The notes: a model not told the origin generated them from the letters alone. Positions 1 to 7,657 are shown, counted from the first letter of the stretch. The stretch: 64,000 bases of DNA from Agromyces mediolanus (GCF_023715325.1 NZ_JAMBNX010000002.1:310001-374000), one strand, 5' to 3'. A program made the numbers and translations.

Positions 1-293
1 AGCTGCAGAACCGCGAAGCGGCCATGCGCGTGCTCCGCGCCCGGCTGCTCGCCCGGCAGCAGGAGGAGCTCGCCGCGGCCGCTTCCGACGCCCGCAAGTC
101 GCAGATCCGCTCGATGGATCGCTCGGAGCGCATCCGCACCTACAACTTCCCCGAGAATCGCATCGCCGATCACCGCACCGGGTACAAGGCGTACAACCTC
201 GACCAGGTCATGAACGGCGCCCTCGACCCCATCATCGAGTCGGCCATCCGCGCCGACGAGGAGTCGCAGCTGGCCGCGCACGGCGACGAGTAG
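1..293 (+). CDS. prfA: peptide chain release factor 1, C-terminal fragment
   Basis: This is the last ~97 codons of a class I release factor, truncated at the 5' side by the window edge; the frame is open from base 3. RF1 recognises UAA and UAG stop codons and triggers hydrolysis of peptidyl-tRNA in the ribosome. The diagnostic stretches are [14 protein letters not shown] followed by [16 protein letters not shown], which match the conserved end of RF1 domains 3-4. The GGQ loop lies upstream, outside the window. The gene stops with TAG at 291-293. In most actinobacteria prmC, whose product methylates RF1, follows directly; here it begins only at 3614. Confidence 0.95.
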   Translation, partial: LQNREAAMRVLRARLLARQQEELAAAASDARKSQIRSMDRSERIRTYNFPENRIADHRTGYKAYNLDQVMNGALDPIIESAIRADEESQLAAHGDE

Positions 294-390
294 GCGCGGC
301 TGCGCGGGCGCTGCGCGCTGACGGCCCGAGAACACCGGCTGCCTGGCGGCTGACGGCGAGCTGACGGCCCTCACCACCTCCGGTGACTCC

Positions 391-469
391 CCGAGGCATC
401 CGCGCCAGTTCGTGCTCGTTGCGCCACTTGGAGTGGCGCGTGGCCGTCGAAGTGGCGCGGATGCCTCGG
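391..469. repeat. long nested inverted repeat at the head of the 154-bp array
   Basis: Bases 391-412 are the reverse complement of 448-469 with 21 of 22 positions matching. The 35-base interior contains a second perfect hairpin (421-427 with 433-439, loop TTGGA). The outer arm carries the word CCGAGGCATCC, which also forms the terminator stem at 7566-7602. Only the first repeat copy has the full left arm; the others keep about 10 bp of it. As RNA this would fold into a two-tier stem-loop about 65 bases after the prfA stop. Confidence 0.8.
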
Positions 470-843
470 CCCTCCGCCCTGCGGTGCGCGGGAGGGGTGC
501 GGGCGCGCCACGTACGCGGCTGGGGGTCCGTTCGCCGCACCGGTGATGGCGGTGTGCGCCAGTTCGTGCTCGTTGCGCCACTTGGAGTGGCGCGTGGCGG
601 TCGAAGTGGCGCGGATGCCTCGGCCCTCCGCCCTGGGCTGTGCGGGAGGGGCGCGGGCGCGCCACGTACGCGGCTGGGGGTCCGTTCGCCGCACCGGTGA
701 TGGCGGTGTGCGCCAGTTCGTGCTCGTTGCGCCACTTGGAGTGGCGCGTGGCGGTCGAAGTGGTGCGGATGCCTCGGCCCTACGCCCTGGGCTGTGCGGG
801 AGGTGCGTGGGATGGGTGCGGGCGCTCCACGTATGCGGCCTGA
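403..843. repeat. tandem repeat, 154-bp unit, about 2.8 copies
   Basis: Copies begin at 403, 557 and 711 with the phrase CGCCAGTTCGTGCTCGTTGC, so the period is exactly 154 bp. Copies 1 and 2 differ at only a handful of positions. Copy 3 is the most diverged: it has an insertion of about 10 bases near 800 and fades at about 843. Every copy contains the hairpin GCGCCAC-TTGGA-GTGGCGC and the word CGGATGCCTCGG. Open frames run through the array in several frames, as expected for GC-rich DNA, but none has a ribosome site or a recognisable product, so the 294-962 interval is called non-coding. Confidence 0.85.
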
Positions 844-962
844 GCCCGCGGCGCCGAAGCGCTTCGGCTTCATCCCTCCTCCACATCGTCGTGCCCGGCA
901 GCGCCGTCCACGGAAGTCGTCCGAGCGTCCGAACGGCCTCTCAAACGGCCGATGCTGGGGCG

Positions 963-1934
963 ATGACCAGCCATGCGCATGAATCCACGCCCCTGCCGAT
1001 CGATCGCCATCGGCTGATCCACGCGTCCGTGGTGCTGCACGCGGGGCAGCAGGCGCAACTTCTCCGGGCGGTGCGCGCCGGCGAGGTGCAGCGTGTGCGA
1101 CGGGGCGTCTACTCGCCGGTCGGCGCCGACCCGCCGCGGCGCGGAGCCGAAAGCCACCTGCTGACCGCGTTCGCCGCGGCCGCCCAGCGCGACCACCCGG
1201 TCTTCGCTGGCTACACGTCCGCGCTGCTGCACCGGATGCCGGCGGTCGGCGCGATCCCGACGCAGGTGACCCTCCTCGCGAGCGGCGCCTCCGGGCGCAT
1301 CCGCAACGGGGTCGTCGAGCTCGGTCGGCGTGCCGACACCATCATCGAGACGCGTGACGGGATCAGGCTCACCTCGCTCGCCGACGCGGTCCTCGAAGTC
1401 GGTCGCCGCTCACCGCTCGTGACCGCGCTCGCGATGGTGGATGCGGCGATCGGTCGTCGGTTCGAGGGTGACGACCGGCCGGGCTGCACACTCGACGAAC
1501 TCGTGGCGATCCTCGATCGCCGGCGCCCGTTCCGGGGGAGTCGCCGGGTCGCCGCCGTGCTCGCTCGCGCCGACCCGTTGGCGGAGAGCCCCCTCGAGTC
1601 GTTGAGCCGGCTGCGGTTCGAGGAGTACGGATTTCCTCCGCCGCTCTCGCAGCACGAGGTGCGCCTCGTCGATGGGCGAACCGCACGGCTCGACTTCGCT
1701 TGGCCGGGCATGGGGGTCTGGGGCGAGGCCGACGGCATCGGCAAGTACGGCAGCAGCGGCCGGCACTCGGCGGAAACCGTCATCGACGAGAAACGGAGAG
1801 AGGATGCGATTCGGGCGATCACCGGGTGGCGATGCGTGCGATGGGGATGGCAGGACGCGTGGCGCGGTGTTCCCCTCGCGCGTGCCCTGCTCGACGCGGG
1901 GCTTCCCACGAGCGGCCTCGCCCGGCGGCGATGA
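963..1934 (+). CDS. AbiEi-like winged-helix protein with DUF559/PD-(D/E)XK-like C-terminus
   Basis: The 323-aa protein starts with an AbiEi antitoxin-type domain: helices around RLIHASVVLHAGQQ, then VRRGVYSPV, typical of the winged helix of type IV toxin-antitoxin antitoxins. The last ~90 residues carry a restriction-endonuclease-like pattern: RLDFAW with D244, GEADGIGKY with E255, D257 and K261, then KRREDAIRAITGWRCVRW. Such fused proteins are common and usually solitary in actinobacteria; their role is unknown. No AbiEii nucleotidyltransferase toxin gene is adjacent. The start at 963 is chosen because the domain begins at once; the ribosome site is weak. The gene sits between the repeat array and the convergent cysE, in a place where prfA and prmC are normally contiguous. 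Function is inferred only from domain type. Confidence 0.75.
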   Translation: MTSHAHESTPLPIDRHRLIHASVVLHAGQQAQLLRAVRAGEVQRVRRGVYSPVGADPPRRGAESHLLTAFAAAAQRDHPVFAGYTSALLHRMPAVGAIPTQVTLLASGASGRIRNGVVELGRRADTIIETRDGIRLTSLADAVLEVGRRSPLVTALAMVDAAIGRRFEGDDRPGCTLDELVAILDRRRPFRGSRRVAAVLARADPLAESPLESLSRLRFEEYGFPPPLSQHEVRLVDGRTARLDFAWPGMGVWGEADGIGKYGSSGRHSAETVIDEKRREDAIRAITGWRCVRWGWQDAWRGVPLARALLDAGLPTSGLARRR

Positions 1935-1947
1935 ATCGGTCCGGTGC

Positions 1948-1966
1948 GGGCAGCTCGGTGCTGCCC
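1948..1966. terminator. hairpin between convergent genes
   Basis: GGGCAGC and GCTGCCC pair perfectly around the loop TCGGT in the 42-base gap between the AbiEi-like gene and cysE. It could end transcripts from both strands. There is no U-run. Confidence 0.5.
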
Positions 1967-1976
1967 CGGGGCCGGG

Positions 1977-2561
1977 TCAGATCTGCCAGTGCCAATCGTG
2001 CACGCCGCGCGCGGCGTCGGCGGCGGCGTTCGAGAGCGGCCGCACGGTCGCGGGCACCCCGACGACGAGAGAGTGGGGCGGGGCATCCTTCGTGACGACC
2101 GCGTTCGCGCCCACGGCGCTCCACGCGCCGATCGTGATGTTGCCGAGTACCTTCGCGCCGGCGCCCACCGTCACGCCGTCCTCGAGGGTGGGATGCCGCT
2201 TGGTGCCTGGCGGGGTGTTTCGGGGCGCTTTCCCGCCGAGGGTGACGCCGTGGTACAGCATCACGTCATCCCCGATGACCGTGGTCTCGCCGATGACGAC
2301 GCCCATTCCGTGGTCGATGAAGAAGCGTCGCCCGATGGTGGCGCCCGGGTGGATCTCGATCCCCGTGAGGAAGCGTGCGAGCTGCGAGACGAGCCGAGCG
2401 AGGAAGCGCCAGCGGCGGCGCCACATCCGGTGCGTCAGCCGGTACGTCCAGATGGCGTGCAGTCCGGAGTACACGAGGAAGACCTCGAGACCGCCCCGTG
2501 CGGCGGGATCGTGCGCACGGGCGGTCGCGAGGTCTTCCTTCAGGCGCGAGAAGATCGTCAC
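1977..2561 (-). CDS. cysE: serine O-acetyltransferase
   Basis: CysE transfers acetyl from acetyl-CoA to L-serine, giving O-acetylserine for cysteine synthesis. The 194-aa protein is the short form of the family. It has an N-terminal helical part ([16 protein letters not shown]) and a left-handed beta-helix of hexapeptide repeats with [28 protein letters not shown] and HGVTLGG, the usual active-site region. The GTG start at 2561 is chosen because it lies 4 nt after the cysK stop; the frame upstream of it overlaps cysK. Gene order cysK-cysE suggests one transcript and possibly a CysK-CysE complex, which is well known for these families. The C-terminus ends in WHWQI; the terminal isoleucine is the residue that CysK usually binds. 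Confidence 0.93.
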   Translation of the reverse strand: MTIFSRLKEDLATARAHDPAARGGLEVFLVYSGLHAIWTYRLTHRMWRRRWRFLARLVSQLARFLTGIEIHPGATIGRRFFIDHGMGVVIGETTVIGDDVMLYHGVTLGGKAPRNTPPGTKRHPTLEDGVTVGAGAKVLGNITIGAWSAVGANAVVTKDAPPHSLVVGVPATVRPLSNAAADAARGVHDWHWQI

Positions 2562-2565
2562 CCGA

Positions 2566-3501
2566 TCAGTCAAGCAGACCTTCGTACAGGACCGTCGACA
2601 GGTAGCGCTCACCGTAGCTCGCGACGATCACGACGATCGTCTTGCCGGCGTTCTCCGGGCGCTTCGCGAGCTCCAGCGCCGCGTACACCGTCGCGCCGGA
2701 GGAGATGCCGCCGAGAATGCCCTCCTCCTGACCCAGCCGGCGCGCCGTGGCGACCGCCTGGTCGATGTTCACGTCGATGATCTCGTCGTAGACCTCGCGG
2801 TCGAGCACGGCGGGCACGAAGTTCGCGCCGATGCCTTGGATCTTGTGCGGGCCGGGATCGCCGCCGTTCAGGATCGGCGACTCGGCGGGCTCCACACCGA
2901 CGATCTTCACCTCGGGCTTGCGTTCCTTCAGCACCTGGCCGGTCCCCGTGAGCGTGCCGCCCGTGCCGATGCCGGAGACGAAGATGTCGACGCCGCCGTC
3001 GGTGTCCGCCCAGACCTCCTCGGCAGTCGTCTTGCGGTGGATCTCGACGTTGGCCTCGTTCTCGAACTGGCGAGCGAGGATGGCGCCGGGTGTCGAGGCC
3101 GCGATCTCCTCCGCCTTCGAGACCGCGCCGCGCATGCCCTCGGAGCCCGGCGTGAGCACGAGCTCGGCGCCGTACGCCTTCAGCAGCGCCTTGCGCTCGG
3201 CCGACATGGTCTCGGGCATCGCGAGGATGACGCGGTAGCCGCGGGCCGCACCGATCAGGGCGAGCGCGATGCCGGTGTTGCCGCTCGTGCCTTCGACGAT
3301 CGTTCCGCCGGGCTGCAGCTGGCCGGATGCCTCGGCCGCGTCGACGATGCCGACCCCGAGGCGGTCCTTCACACTCGCCGACGGGTTGTAGAACTCGAGC
3401 TTCGCGAGCACGGTGGCGCCAGCACCCTCGGTGAGCCGGTTCAGGCGCACGAGCGGGGTGCCGCCGAACGTCCGGGTGATGTCGTCGTAGATCTTGGCCA
3501 T
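2566..3501 (-). CDS. cysK: cysteine synthase A (O-acetylserine sulfhydrylase)
   Basis: CysK is a PLP enzyme that replaces the acetoxy group of O-acetylserine with sulfide to make L-cysteine. The 311-aa sequence has the family hallmarks: the PLP lysine in SASVKDR (K45), the substrate loop TSGNTG (72-77), the glycine-rich phosphate loop [10 protein letters not shown] and the EPAESPIL segment. Length is normal. The ATG at 3501 follows a good Shine-Dalgarno (GAGAGGGG). It is the first gene of the cysK-cysE operon and is transcribed away from prmC across an intergenic region that holds a tandem direct repeat (3516-3564) and a possible -10 TAGTCT at 3571-3566 on the minus strand. Confidence 0.96.
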   Translation of the reverse strand: MAKIYDDITRTFGGTPLVRLNRLTEGAGATVLAKLEFYNPSASVKDRLGVGIVDAAEASGQLQPGGTIVEGTSGNTGIALALIGAARGYRVILAMPETMSAERKALLKAYGAELVLTPGSEGMRGAVSKAEEIAASTPGAILARQFENEANVEIHRKTTAEEVWADTDGGVDIFVSGIGTGGTLTGTGQVLKERKPEVKIVGVEPAESPILNGGDPGPHKIQGIGANFVPAVLDREVYDEIIDVNIDQAVATARRLGQEEGILGGISSGATVYAALELAKRPENAGKTIVVIVASYGERYLSTVLYEGLLD

Positions 3502-3515
3502 CTGGAGCCCCTCTC

Positions 3516-3564
3516 GGAGAGCAACGGGTCGGGCGCTGCGGAGCGCAACTGGGTCGGGCGTTGC
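3516..3564. repeat. tandem direct repeat in the cysK leader, possible operator
   Basis: Two adjacent units of 24-25 bp (3516-3539 and 3540-3564) share GGAG-GCAAC-GGGTCGGGCG-TGC. The second has perfect GCAAC/GTTGC arms, the first an imperfect version. The pair lies 15-63 bases upstream of cysK between its start and its likely -10, a position suited to a regulator of cysteine synthesis. Confidence 0.45.
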
Positions 3565-3600
3565 CAGACTACGGCGGGACTCTCACAGCCGGGTGTGCGT

Positions 3601-3606
3601 TACATT
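3601..3606 (+). promoter_or_regulatory. -10 element of prmC, leaderless geometry
   Basis: TACATT lies 7 bases before the GTG of prmC. With the usual 6-7 base distance from -10 to the first transcribed base, transcription would begin at the start codon. No Shine-Dalgarno is present. Confidence 0.5.
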
Positions 3607-3613
3607 CCATTGC

Positions 3614-4492
3614 GTGAATCCGTTCGACGCGCCCGCCCGTTCCCTGCGCCAGCTGCGAGAGGAGACGGTGGCTCGACTGACGGCCGCCGGCGTGCCCGAC
3701 CCGGAGGTCGATGCCGAGCTGCTCCTCGGCCACGTACTGGGCCTCAGCCGCGGCGCCGTCCAGGCGAAACTCGTCGTGGGCGCCGACGTTCCCGATACGG
3801 AGGTCGCGACGCTCGACGGCCTCGTGGCCCGCCGTGTGCGACGCGAACCGCTGCAGCACCTCACGGGGCGCGCTGCGTTCCGCTCGCTCGAGCTGCACGT
3901 CGGACCTGGAGTGTTCGTGCCCCGTCCGGAGACCGAGCAGGTGACCGGGCTCGCCGTCGAGGCGCTGCGGGCGGTCGCCGCTCCGGAGCCGGTCGCCGTC
4001 GACCTCGGCAGCGGAAGCGGGGCGATCGCGATCGCGCTCGCCACGGAGGTGCCGCACGCGCGGGTGTACGCCGTGGAGAAGTCCGACGACGCGATCGACT
4101 GGACGCGGCGGAACGTCGAGGAGCTCGCGGGCGCGAACCTCACCCTCGTGCACGGCGACCTGGCCGACGCGCTGCCCGAGCTCGACGGCGCCGTCGACCT
4201 CGTGATCTCGAACCCGCCCTACGTGCCCGACGAGGCGGTGCCGCGGGACCCCGAGGTCTGGTTGCACGATCCGGCGATGGCGCTGTACGGCGGGGTCGAC
4301 GGGCTCGACATCGTTCGCGTGCTCTCGCAGCGCGCGCTGCGGTTGCTGCGGCCGGGGGGCATGCTCGTCATCGAGCACGGGGAACTGCAGGCGGCGCCGA
4401 TCGCGGCGCTGCTGGCCGGGGACGGCTGGCGCGGCATCTCCCATCATCGCGACCTCACCGCTCGCGACCGGGCGACGACCGCCCTCCGCTGA
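3614..4492 (+). CDS. prmC: peptide chain release factor N5-glutamine methyltransferase
   Basis: PrmC methylates the glutamine of the GGQ motif in RF1 and RF2, using S-adenosylmethionine. The 292-aa protein has an N-terminal helical RF-binding domain (RQLREETVARLTAAGV, then GLSRGAVQ), the SAM motif DLGSGSG (130-136) and the catalytic NPPY (200-203), which define the HemK/PrmC family. The GTG at 3614 is preferred over upstream starts because homologues begin near here and a TACATT hexamer lies 7 bases before it. In related genomes prmC follows prfA directly; here cysEK, an AbiEi-like gene and repeats intervene, so it must have its own promoter. Confidence 0.94.
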   Translation: MNPFDAPARSLRQLREETVARLTAAGVPDPEVDAELLLGHVLGLSRGAVQAKLVVGADVPDTEVATLDGLVARRVRREPLQHLTGRAAFRSLELHVGPGVFVPRPETEQVTGLAVEALRAVAAPEPVAVDLGSGSGAIAIALATEVPHARVYAVEKSDDAIDWTRRNVEELAGANLTLVHGDLADALPELDGAVDLVISNPPYVPDEAVPRDPEVWLHDPAMALYGGVDGLDIVRVLSQRALRLLRPGGMLVIEHGELQAAPIAALLAGDGWRGISHHRDLTARDRATTALR

Positions 4493-4553
4493 ACCGGGCG
4501 GGCGCGGCAGTTGCCGGTCCCTGCCCTGGTCCGCGGGCATCCCTCGGCGGAGC

Positions 4554-5615
4554 TCAGCCCTGGCGCGCGGCCTTCTGCTTCGCCTGCAGCTCCTTCTCCC
4601 TGGCGTGCTGCTCGCGCTCGCGCGCGTGCTTCACTGCCTCGCGTTCCCGCTTCCGGGCGTCGCGCAGGGCCTTCTCGGCCTCGCGGACCTTCTGCTCGGC
4701 CTCCTTCCGCGCCTTCGCCGCGTCGCGCACCTTGGGGTCGCGGGGGAGGACGAGGAGGGGGTCCGGTTCCGCGGCGGCCCCGGCTGCGGAATCCGTCGAC
4801 GGCCCGGCCGGCCCGTCCGGCGCGGCCGGCCCCTCCGGCCCGTCCGACCCGGCTGCGGCGATCCGGTCGAGGTGGTACTGGAGCCCGTCGAGGATGCGCT
4901 CGAGGCCGAAGGTGAAGTCCGTGTCGATGTCCTCATCGAGGTCCTCGACCGGCGGCACGTAGCCGCCGGCGGCGAACAGCGGGCTGAGGGACGGGAAGCG
5001 CTCCGGTGTCACGAGCTCCGCGAGCGCGGCGAACGCCGCTGAGCCCGTCGCGCCGGGCTCGCGCGCGGCGGCCCGGAGATCGCGGTCCTGTGCGCTCGTG
5101 GCGCGCACGTACGCGGTGAGCAGGAGGAGGGCCGACATCTTCTCGCCGTCGCTCAGCGGCAGTTCCCGCACCTCGTGCAGGAACCAGTCGACGATCTGCA
5201 GGCTGTTCGGCGTGATCGGGGCGCCGGAGACCGGGATGTCGACGAGCCAGGGGTGCTCGCGGTACGTCGAGCGGATGCCGAGCGCCCACGCGGTGACCCC
5301 GGCTCGCCAGTCCCGTTCGACCGATTCGCTGGGCTGCACGGGAAGGCTCGCGCCTTCCTGCATCAGTAGGACGAGGTCGTCCTTGCTCGTGACGTAGCGG
5401 TAGAGCGACATGGTGGTGAACCCGAGAGCGGTGGCGACCTTGCTCATCGAGACGGCGGCGAGGCCCTCGGCGTCGGCGAGCTCGATCGCCGTCTCCACGA
5501 TCCGTTCGATGGAGAGTTCGCGCTTCGGGCCGCGCTGCGGATGCGCGGCGACGCCCCACGCCAGGGCCACCCCGCGGGGCAGCTCGGGGTCGGTGGATGG
5601 CTCGGGCTGATTCAC
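4554..5615 (-). CDS. TetR-family transcriptional regulator with charged C-terminal tail
   Basis: The 353-aa protein has a TetR helix-turn-helix (about residues 35-85, ending TTMSLYRYVTSKDDLVLLM) and an effector domain of the TetR_C_1 type. It is longer than usual (~200-250 aa). After a Pro/Ala/Gly linker at about 255-290, the last ~60 residues are a Lys/Arg/Glu heptad-rich stretch (KVREAEKALRDARKRERE) expected to form a coiled coil. The GTG start at 5615 has GAGGAG upstream. It is divergent from the ABC exporter at 5731-7553, and the shared AT-rich region holds inverted repeats, so it is probably an autoregulated repressor of that exporter; the inducer is unknown. Confidence 0.88.
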   Translation of the reverse strand: MNQPEPSTDPELPRGVALAWGVAAHPQRGPKRELSIERIVETAIELADAEGLAAVSMSKVATALGFTTMSLYRYVTSKDDLVLLMQEGASLPVQPSESVERDWRAGVTAWALGIRSTYREHPWLVDIPVSGAPITPNSLQIVDWFLHEVRELPLSDGEKMSALLLLTAYVRATSAQDRDLRAAAREPGATGSAAFAALAELVTPERFPSLSPLFAAGGYVPPVEDLDEDIDTDFTFGLERILDGLQYHLDRIAAAGSDGPEGPAAPDGPAGPSTDSAAGAAAEPDPLLVLPRDPKVRDAAKARKEAEQKVREAEKALRDARKREREAVKHAREREQHAREKELQAKQKAARQG

Positions 5616-5641
5616 TCGGCACTCCTCGATTCGGCTTGACC

Positions 5642-5692
5642 ACAGTCTAGAACTGTGTATTACTTAAACAACGGTAGGTAACATAAACAGTT
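5642..5692. promoter_or_regulatory. divergent promoter/operator of the TetR-ABC pair
   Basis: This is a conspicuously AT-rich patch. Inverted repeats are ACAGT/ACTGT (5642-5646 with 5652-5656) and AACTGTGTAT with ATAAACAGTT (5651-5660 with 5683-5692, 9 of 10). On the minus strand TTGTTT and TAGACT with a 16-base spacer fit a promoter for tetR. On the plus strand TAACAT (5679-5684) fits a -10 for the transporter. The arms overlap both, as expected for a TetR operator. Confidence 0.55.
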
Positions 5693-5730
5693 TGCGACAT
5701 ACGCAGACGACTCGACGAAGGGACTCACCC

Positions 5731-6663
5731 GTGGAACTCGCCATCGAAGCCCGCGGACTGCGGAAGCGGTTCGGCAGCACCGAAGTGCTCGCCGGACTCG
5801 ATCTCGCGGTCGCGGTGGGCAGTATCTTCGCGCTACTCGGCCCGAACGGCGCGGGCAAGACGACGACCATCGGCATCCTGACGACGCTCGTCCGGCCGGA
5901 CACCGGGAACGCGACCGTCGCCGGCGCCGACGTGCGCACCGCGCCCGGCGAGGTGCAGCGGCGCATCGCGTTGACCGGCCAGTCCGCCGCGGTGGACGGG
6001 GAGCTCACCGCGATCGAGAACCTGGTGATGCTCGGGCGGTTGTCCGGGCTGGGGCGGAGGCCGGCGCGCGAGAAGGCCGCCGAGCTGCTCGCCAGGTTCG
6101 ATCTCGACGGGGCCGCCAAGCGGCGCGTCAGCACCTTCTCCGGGGGGATGCGCCGACGCCTCGACCTCTCGCTGAGCCTCGTCGTCGACGTTCCGGTGCT
6201 CTTCCTCGACGAGCCGACCACCGGCCTCGACACCCGGAGTCGGCAGGAGCTCTGGGCGATCATCCGCTCGCTCGCCGATGCCGGCACCACCGTCTTCCTC
6301 ACCACGCAGTATCTGGAGGAGGCCGATCGCCTCGCCGATCGCATCGCCGTGCTCGATCGCGGCGTGATCGCCGCGGAAGGCACCGCCGCCGAGCTCAAGG
6401 CGCGCGTCGGGGGCGAGCTCGTCGAGCTCCGCGACGCCGGCGGCGAGCTGCTGCGGGAGATCCCGACCGACGGCAGCGTGCACGCGCTCCGACGCGCCAT
6501 CGACGAGCTCGACCGCAGCGAGCTCGGCGCCGTGCCCGGCGCGCGGATCGGCATCCGACGCCCGAGCCTCGACGACGTGTTCCTCGCGATCACCGGCGAC
6601 GGAACCCGTGGCCGGGCCGAGGCATCCGCCGCACCTGCCGGCGAGCTGCTCGAGACCAAGTGA
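5731..6663 (+). CDS. ABC exporter ATP-binding protein, DrrA type
   Basis: The 310-aa ATPase would energise export through the permease encoded next. It has Walker A GPNGAGKTTT, signature FSGGMRRRLDLSLSL, Walker B VLFLDEPTTGLD, the H-loop position occupied by Q in TTQYLEEAD, and the DrrA-type C-terminal extension with RRPSLDDVFLAITG. The GTG at 5731 is chosen over an upstream ATG because GAAGGGA lies 7 bases before it and the family starts here. Glutamine at the H-loop is typical of the DrrA/CcmA-like group. Substrates cannot be read from sequence; daunorubicin-resistance-type exporters move hydrophobic drugs or lipids. Confidence 0.92.
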   Translation: MELAIEARGLRKRFGSTEVLAGLDLAVAVGSIFALLGPNGAGKTTTIGILTTLVRPDTGNATVAGADVRTAPGEVQRRIALTGQSAAVDGELTAIENLVMLGRLSGLGRRPAREKAAELLARFDLDGAAKRRVSTFSGGMRRRLDLSLSLVVDVPVLFLDEPTTGLDTRSRQELWAIIRSLADAGTTVFLTTQYLEEADRLADRIAVLDRGVIAAEGTAAELKARVGGELVELRDAGGELLREIPTDGSVHALRRAIDELDRSELGAVPGARIGIRRPSLDDVFLAITGDGTRGRAEASAAPAGELLETK

Positions 6664-6707
6664 CCGGCCGACTCGACGAACCACGACTCGACGAAAGAAG
6701 GACGACC

Positions 6708-7553
6708 ATGACCGCCCACGCCCCCACCCTGCCGTCGCGCGGCACGCCGGCCGTGCCGTCGCGCACCGTGCCGTCGCGCAGCCTGCGGCCGCGCATCCGC
6801 GGCACCGTCGCCGAACGCGTCTTCGTGACCCGGAGCCTCCTCCAGGAGCTCCGCGACCCCGAGGCGCTGCTGATGGCCGTCGCGCTGCCCGTGATGCTCA
6901 TGCTGATGTTCACCTTCATCTTCGGACAGGCGATCGACCCGAGCGGCGGCTACGTCGACTACGTCGTGCCCGGCATCATCCTGCTCTGCGCGGGCTTCGG
7001 CGCGTCCTCGACGGCCGTCTCGGTCTCCCGCGACATGACGACCGGCATCATCGAGCGCTTCCGAACGATGCCGCTGCGCAGCGGGGCCGTACTCACCGGG
7101 CACGTCATCGTGAGCGTCATCCGGAACCTGTTCGCGACGGCCGTCGTCATCGGCGTGGCGCTCCTCGTCGGCTTCCGGCCGAGCGCCGGCCCGCTGGACT
7201 GGGTCGCGATGTTCGGCGTGGTCGCGCTGTACATCCTCGCGATCACCTACCTGTTCGCGGCGATCGGCCTCGCCGCCTCGAGCCCGGAGGCCGCCAACGG
7301 CTACGGCTTCATCCTGCTCTTCCTGCCCTACGTCTCGAGCGCCTTCGTCCCGGTCGCCACGATGCCGGACTGGCTCCGGCCGGTCGCGGAGCACCAGCCG
7401 ATCACGCCGGTGATCGAGACGATCCGTTCCCTCCTCCTCGGCACGCCGCTCGGCAACACCGGGTGGATCGCGCTGGCCTGGTGCGTCGGCATCGTGCTGG
7501 TCGCGGCCGTGTGGGGTGCTTGGCTGTTCCGGCGCAAGGCCGGCCGCCGCTGA
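6708..7553 (+). CDS. ABC exporter permease, DrrB / ABC-2 type
   Basis: The 281-aa membrane protein is the partner of the upstream ATPase. It has about six hydrophobic segments, including MAVALPVMLMLMFTFIFGQ, YVVPGIILLCAGFGAS, a helix around ATAVVIGVALLVGF, YILAITYLFAAIGLAAS, FILLFLPYVSSAFVP and a C-terminal WIALAWCVGIVLVAAVWGAW. The cytoplasmic ERFRTMPL segment is typical of ABC-2 permeases. The start at 6708 has AGAAGGA upstream and follows the ATPase stop by 44 bases. The N-terminal tail repeats PSR three times (residues 9-23) and may be disordered. The operon ends at the hairpin 7566-7602. Confidence 0.9.
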   Translation: MTAHAPTLPSRGTPAVPSRTVPSRSLRPRIRGTVAERVFVTRSLLQELRDPEALLMAVALPVMLMLMFTFIFGQAIDPSGGYVDYVVPGIILLCAGFGASSTAVSVSRDMTTGIIERFRTMPLRSGAVLTGHVIVSVIRNLFATAVVIGVALLVGFRPSAGPLDWVAMFGVVALYILAITYLFAAIGLAASSPEAANGYGFILLFLPYVSSAFVPVATMPDWLRPVAEHQPITPVIETIRSLLLGTPLGNTGWIALAWCVGIVLVAAVWGAWLFRRKAGRR

Positions 7554-7565
7554 GCGAGACGACGG

Positions 7566-7602
7566 GCGGATGCCTCGGGCGCGGGTCGCCCGAGGCATCC
7601 GC
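7566..7602 (+). terminator. strong hairpin terminator after the ABC exporter
   Basis: Arms 7566-7581 and 7587-7602 pair perfectly over 16 bp around CGGGT. It lacks a U-run, as is common for actinobacterial terminators. The stem uses the word GGATGCCTCGG, also seen in the 154-bp array. Confidence 0.85.
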
Positions 7603-7642
7603 CGCACCCGGCCGGAGGCCCGCGGCACCCCGGCGCCCGGAC

Positions 7643-7648
7643 TAGAAT
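7643..7648 (+). promoter_or_regulatory. -10 element of tsaC
   Basis: TAGAAT lies 9 bases before the ATG at 7658. A transcript starting 6-7 bases after it would have a leader of only 2-3 bases. Confidence 0.45.
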
Positions 7649-7657
7649 CGGCAGGTC

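Noticed and set aside
403..843. CRISPR array
   Set aside because: The repeat period is 154 bp with near-identical full units and no unique spacers; no cas genes are near.
543..962. Coding extension of the AbiEi-like gene through the repeat array
   Set aside because: The open frame continues upstream of 963 but translates the tandem repeats into Arg/Ala-rich sequence without family similarity; the AbiEi domain begins at 963.
1672..4962. Very long plus-strand frame antisense to cysE and cysK
   Set aside because: It is a shadow of third-position GC bias; it has no domain, and real genes occupy both strands beneath it.
5642..5700. AT-rich patch as a transposon end or attachment site
   Set aside because: There are no terminal repeats or transposase and the palindromes fit a TetR operator between divergent genes.
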